NCBI GenBank assembly: GCA_958295665.1
Contig: OY282560.1
Coordinates: 195,295,011 to 195,359,010, forward strand
Direction of reading: 5' to 3'
Origin: Tipula vernalis
Taxonomy: Eukaryota > Arthropoda > Insecta > Diptera > Tipulidae
DNA: 64,000 nucleotides
Part shown: in pieces, positions 59,591-64,000 of the stretch
Layout: each line of letters starts with the position of its first letter
Numbering within the stretch: the stretch's first letter is position 1
Notes under the pieces: generated by a model
The model's database searches: none
What the model saw: the letters and a program-made list of their open reading frames with translations, nothing else
Told to the model about the DNA's origin: nothing
Translations under genes and position numbers: made by a program

Positions 59591-62549
59591 TAAAATATTA
59601 TTCGGCACAATATTCCGATTTGCCTAACATAGCAGAGAATGTCCACCGGAAAATTTCCACCACTGACAATCCTTATACACTAATTGAGGAATCACAGTTA
59701 ATTGAGTCACCAATCCTGGACCTTCCCGTCAACTCATTCTGCCTTGGAACTTGGAACGTTCGAGGCCTTAATAACTCCCAGAAACGTGACGCCATTGACA
59801 GAATTTTATTAGAAAATAATGTCCATATATGTAGTGTCTCAGAAACAAATATGCCCTCTGGAACCTGTTCTTCAAAAAATTTCATTTGGCACCTTACAAA
59901 CGATCCCAAGACAAAAAGACGTGGAGTGGGAATTTTGATAAAAAGGCATACCTTCATTCGGACCATGGGAATTCTAAAATATTTTGGTGCCATAATTACT
60001 CTGAACGGCAGAATTGAGAATAGGAGGATCATTGCCATATCCGTTTATGTTCCACCTCACACTTCCCAATACAATCGTCGTCCACAAAGATATTCTCAAA
60101 GTTACTTTCGATAATTGATCGTTGCCCGCAACAGATCGATATCGTCTTATTTGGAGATTTTAATGCTCATCTAAAAGAAGATGATTTATAGTCGAAGAAT
60201 GAGAATGGAGTTTCTCTAGAACTACTAACTCGGTCGACTCAACTTTTTAATCACACCCTTCATGGACGTCGGCGGAAACTTATGACCTGGACTGATGGTC
60301 GATTGTATTCCCAGTTGGACTATATTTTAACCCGTAAAAGCAATCGGGTTATTTATGTTAAGTCGGTGAAAGCCGCCTGTTTTTACCCGCCACTAAGCGA
60401 TCATCGTTTAATATGGATTGTGTGCACCATGCGAAAAGTGCGGTCGCTTGCCTGTCCTACTAATGTAAAGCCAATTCTGATCTCTGCAGGGCCACCTATG
60501 ACCTATTCATTCAAATCTTTGAATCTCTCGTTACTGCAAGGAGTAAAGATACAAAAACAATATTAGTCCGTTTTAGCAAAATCATTTGCACAAGCAGTTT
60601 CAGATATAAATGATTGTAATCTATGGCATTTGATAACTACTTGCATCAAGGAAAGCTCCCAACATTTACTCATCACCAAGACGCCCCTGACACCTAAGCG
60701 TAGGAAAGCATTGGCGCTCTTTAAACAGGCCCAATTTCACAAACATGCTCATCCACAGGAGATGAGCTCTCGATTGCATCTACAAAGTGCCAGGAAACGT
60801 TTGTCTGATGCCTATTCCAGGCACAAATCTTCTGAATGCAAACAATTTTTTAGTCGTTTGACTTACTATTCTCCTCCAGAACGTCTTCGCAGAACTTATT
60901 CATATTTTAAGATTTTCAAACGAGATTGCTCTTCCTTTCGCGGAAATTACATACCAATTTCTTCCTGGGTAAATGAACTTTCTACCATTGAAGGAACCTG
61001 GCCGAGCCTTATAGAGCAACAGGATTACTTTCCTCTAGGTCCTTCTCCAAATAAGGAAGACATTCAGTCAGTCCTGAATTTAATCCGCCCAGGCACTGCC
61101 CCGGGGCCGGATCAAATTCCCATTGAACTATTTAAATATGCACCCAACAATATTGTTGAAGCGCTTCATAAAGTCATAGAAACTGCATGAATAAACAATG
61201 ACCCACCAACCGAGTGGCTGGAGACCATTCAGGTTCCAATTCCTAAGAACAAGAATCCTCGTCAAACCAGTGATTTCTGACGCATAACCCCATGCAATGT
61301 AGGATGCAAGATCTATGCCAAGCTTCTTCTTGAAAAGTTGGATGATCATCTCGAATTACCGCCCTCATACCAAGCTGCGTTTTTGCCCAATCGCTCGACT
61401 GATGATCACATGTTTGTCGTTCGTCGAGTACTGGATGAAGAATGGCGCTCCGGGAATGAAACTTTTACCTTTTCTATTGACTTAGCAAAAGCATTTGACA
61501 CAGTCAATCTAAAGGTCGTAATCGAATGTCTTCAACAATATGTGTCTCATTATCTGGTAAACCGCATCATAAAGGCTTGTTACTGGGAGAAAACCTCCAT
61601 CAAGTGGTTTAACACCTGTACAGCTAGAGTTAAAAAGAACAAAGGAGTAAAACAGGATTGTCCTCTATCACCAAGACTTTTTAATTTCATTTTGAATGAA
61701 GTATTGGTAACTGTTGCCGATCAGTATCCAGAATTATGTTTAAATCAAGGAGGGACATTGCAGCTTCCTTTAATTCTAGCATATGCTGATGACATTTTAA
61801 TTGTCACTCGGGACCCTGCACGCTTAGAACCCATTCTGATTGAGTTGATCGCTGGATTAGAGATTGCCGGACTAACAGTGAATCCAAATAAATGCACTGT
61901 ACTTATTAGAAACCCAGACTCCTTATCCCATCCTAGGCTTAGTAGGCCCCTCACTATCCGGACCCTGTGTCGCCAAGCGCTCGGGGTCACAAATCGAATG
62001 CAATCTTTCATTAAAAGAAATAAAGTATCTTCTAAGATAGCCATCACGATGTAAAATACTGTCATAGTTCCCATGATGATCTATGGATTGAAAACCACCG
62101 CCCTTACACTTGCAAATCGGAAGAGATTAAGGAAATATGAGTTTTTTTTCTTGAGAAGATTACTGGAATTTAGTAAAGATAAACCCACCCTCGGAGCAAG
62201 GAAAATTAAAGAAATTTTGAACAGTAAAACAATAACAAAGCGCATTAAGTTCCAGCGGATCAATTATTGGGGACATGTGTACCGCCGTCCGTCTATCCAT
62301 ATACTCAAGGCTGCTTTCACGTACAGTGCTGGTCCTAGGAAACTAGGACGACCATGTTTTACCTGGCATGATTCGTTACACCAGGATCTAAATTATCTCA
62401 ACAGATCGCATAATGAATGGGAACCTCTCTTATCCTCTCGAGTTGATTTACGGAAAGCAGCTGAAGAGATTTACCAATGCGAAGAATCAGATTCAAGTGA
62501 GCTTCTTGAAGATGAAATTTCGGAAGAAGAGATAGCTAAAGTAATGTAG
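59578..62549 (+). mobile_element. RTE-like LINE, endonuclease and reverse transcriptase with few lesions
   Basis: Endonuclease: NSFCLGTWNVRGLNNSQKRD (59731 on), ICSVSETN, RRGVGILIKR; then a frameshift and IVLFGDFNAHLKEDDL, SQLDYILTRK, YPPLSDHRLI (APE-type, with SDH). RT (60630-61190 and 61338-62054): GTAPGPDQIPIELFKYAPNN, WLETIQVPIPKNKNP, QAAFLPNRSTDDHMFVVRRV, FTFSIDLAKAFDTVN (motif A), GVKQDCPLSPRLFN (family GVRQGCPLSP; G to D), LAYADDILIVTRD (motif C intact). The tail 62073-62549 has INYWGHVYRRPSIHILKAAF and GRPCFTWHDSLHQDL, the C-terminal domain of RTE-type elements. About four stops or shifts in 3 kb, so it is fairly recent but inactive. The exact 5' end is uncertain where it meets the minus-strand LINE. 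Confidence 0.85.
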
Positions 62550-63377
62550 GTTGGATATTACAACTTTTATCAAATATTCATCGCTTACGTACATCAGAGC
62601 GATGTCAAGCAAGGAACTAATGGGTAATTAATTAATTAATCAACTGCTAAACAAATGTAGTTAAATTTATTTAAGTTAAGTAGAGGTAAAATAAATAGAT
62701 ATAAATGGATTGACATAGTAAATAAATAATTGAATACATATATGTATAGTTTATTTGTTATGATTTATAATTGACGAATGGTTTGCGGTTGTAACGTCAA
62801 GGTGGGAGAGATGGTGGTTGTGGGCGTTTTCGGATGGGAACAAATTTGTAGTTGGTTGTGTTCTTATATGGGCAGGGTGGACTATTCATAACATGCTAAT
62901 TGGGTTCAAAGTTTGAACTGTTTCAGGTATATTGCAGAATTTATTACTCTCCAAAAAGTTAAGTAGCGAATTGAGACTAATTTAGTTTAATTTAGTTATT
63001 TATATAGGAAATGATCAAACTTGATGGAGCATGCAAGTGTCTGGATGGATTAAATAAAATATTATTAATAGATTTTTTCTGCTCCTGGACAGGATTGTTA
63101 CTAGATGATTATTTATTTATTTAGTATAACTTAGGGTAGGAAGTAACTAACCGAGGATTGCTGAGAAACATATTTAACCTTATTAAAATAAATAGTGATT
63201 AAGATGATGACATGTTGGACCTCAGGAAATTAGCAATAGATTAGATAATTCTATCAGAATAAATTACAACAATAATACAAAGTTAAAATTTCAGGACTGA
63301 AGGAAAAAAAAGCAAAGTTACCGGTCTTAAGGAAATAAGAACTTGTAGATAGAAATTATGCCGTCCTGTGATAACAA

Positions 63378-63413
<36 letters not shown>

Positions 63414-63600
63414 AATTGTTATACTACTAACTGTTGACCGTCAAGGTGTCTGTAACCGGGTCCAACTCAATCCTATACTAACAATCCTATCCAATCCTTC
63501 CAAGTCAATGTAAAAAGGGTGTACGGTGGGCTCGGCGTCATCCGGAAGATCTTGCTAAAGGCTTGGTCGTACAACCCAAATCAAATCAAAATTAAAAAAA
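62550..63600 (+). repeat. 3' UTR and tail of the RTE-like LINE
   Basis: No coding. A (TTA)n microsatellite of about 11 units lies at 63378-63412. GTGTCTGTAACCGGGTCCAA, ATGTAAAAAGGGTGTACGG and TTGGTCGTACAACCC follow, ending in CAAATCAAATCAAAATTAAA near 63580-63600. The last 170 bases match the tail of the insert at 43787-44320. That the UTR belongs to the LINE is inferred from position and the shared tail. Confidence 0.6.
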
Positions 63601-64000
63601 AGTAAAAGTAGCAAAATGATCGGTTATATATACCTCTTCTACCCATGCATTGAAAACAGCATTAGATGATCTATAAAACATTTGATCATTACAAGTTTTA
63701 CAGTCACAAAAAATTCTTGTAGGACTGTTGGTCACAGATTTGAGTCTATAACTTGCCATCATGAATTTATATTCATCAATTTATCTAAAATCACAAATAA
63801 TTAATAAATTTTTAGATTTAAGAACGTTAACAAAATGAAATCTATAAACATATTATTGAAAATTTAAAGCAACCAATGTTGCAATCAACTAGCAAGATAT
63901 CAGCACTTTTTAAAGAATAGCCAGTATTTATTACGGCATTAAAATAATTAGGAACAAAAACTGCAACTCCACCACAGCACGATATTTATTATTGCTGTTC
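63601..64000. other. Gene-free AT-rich end of the window
   Basis: No frame, RNA gene or repeat recognised. Confidence 0.5.

Overview
The window reads as AT-rich nuclear DNA of a higher fly (Diptera, Brachycera). The evidence is a pipe-like heparan sulfate 2-O-sulfotransferase cassette with short introns, LOA-type LINEs ending in AACTTAACTTAACCTAACC, and a mixture of BEL/Pao, Gypsy, Helitron, Tc1/mariner, piggyBac and several LINE groups. This is an inference from gene and repeat families; species is not determinable. Only two host protein-coding loci are supported. One is a pipe-like sulfotransferase on the minus strand (three exons, 21347-22372, 294 codons plus stop, upstream exons not found). 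The other is a two-exon barrier-to-autointegration factor (BAF) paralogue on the plus strand (49333-49682, 90 aa). Nearly everything else is transposable-element sequence in various stages of decay.

Layout. 1-2946: 3' part of a young BEL/Pao element with a 785-codon open pol frame and its 3' LTR. 3160-8961: a pile of broken LINEs, plus two head-to-head Tc1-like copies, one split by an I/LOA-type LINE tail with a 14-bp target duplication. 8962-12480: AT-rich, with a long (AT)n tract. 12484-15850: LINE fragment, minus-strand Gypsy integrase (catalytic Glu lost) and a Helitron helicase fragment. 16024-20473: BEL tail fragment, then a CsRn1/Kabuki-like Gypsy element between 150-bp direct repeats. 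20561-22372: a MITE and the pipe cassette. 22373-27300: long gene-free stretch, the last 2.8 kb being degenerate AATT-rich repeat. 27377-30620: decayed BEL/Pao. 30930-32897 and 39370-41460: two copies of a ~2-kb element with shared 34-bp terminal sequence in inverted orientation and nested tandem arrays. 36480-39310: minus-strand Gypsy pol split by an inverted-repeat insert. 41470-44335: mariner remnant, an insect DDE-like transposase pseudogene and an RTE-like tail. 45790-48835: Helitron with Rep but no helicase. 49333-51920: BAF gene, MITE, piggyBac remnant. 53718-63600: three LINEs, one carrying a second copy of the inverted-repeat insert.

The most notable object is the inverted-repeat insert found twice (38036-38897 and 55868-56512). 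Each copy has 10-11 bp target duplications, an A-rich end on the minus strand, and in each inverted arm a sequence matching the conserved core of a type III hammerhead ribozyme (CUGAUGA, GAAA, GUC) closed by a 10-bp stem III. One arm of the second copy has lost a core base. This suggests a small non-autonomous ribozyme-bearing retroelement, possibly related to Penelope-like elements or retrozymes. The ribozyme call comes from reading the sequence, not from a fold or a search.
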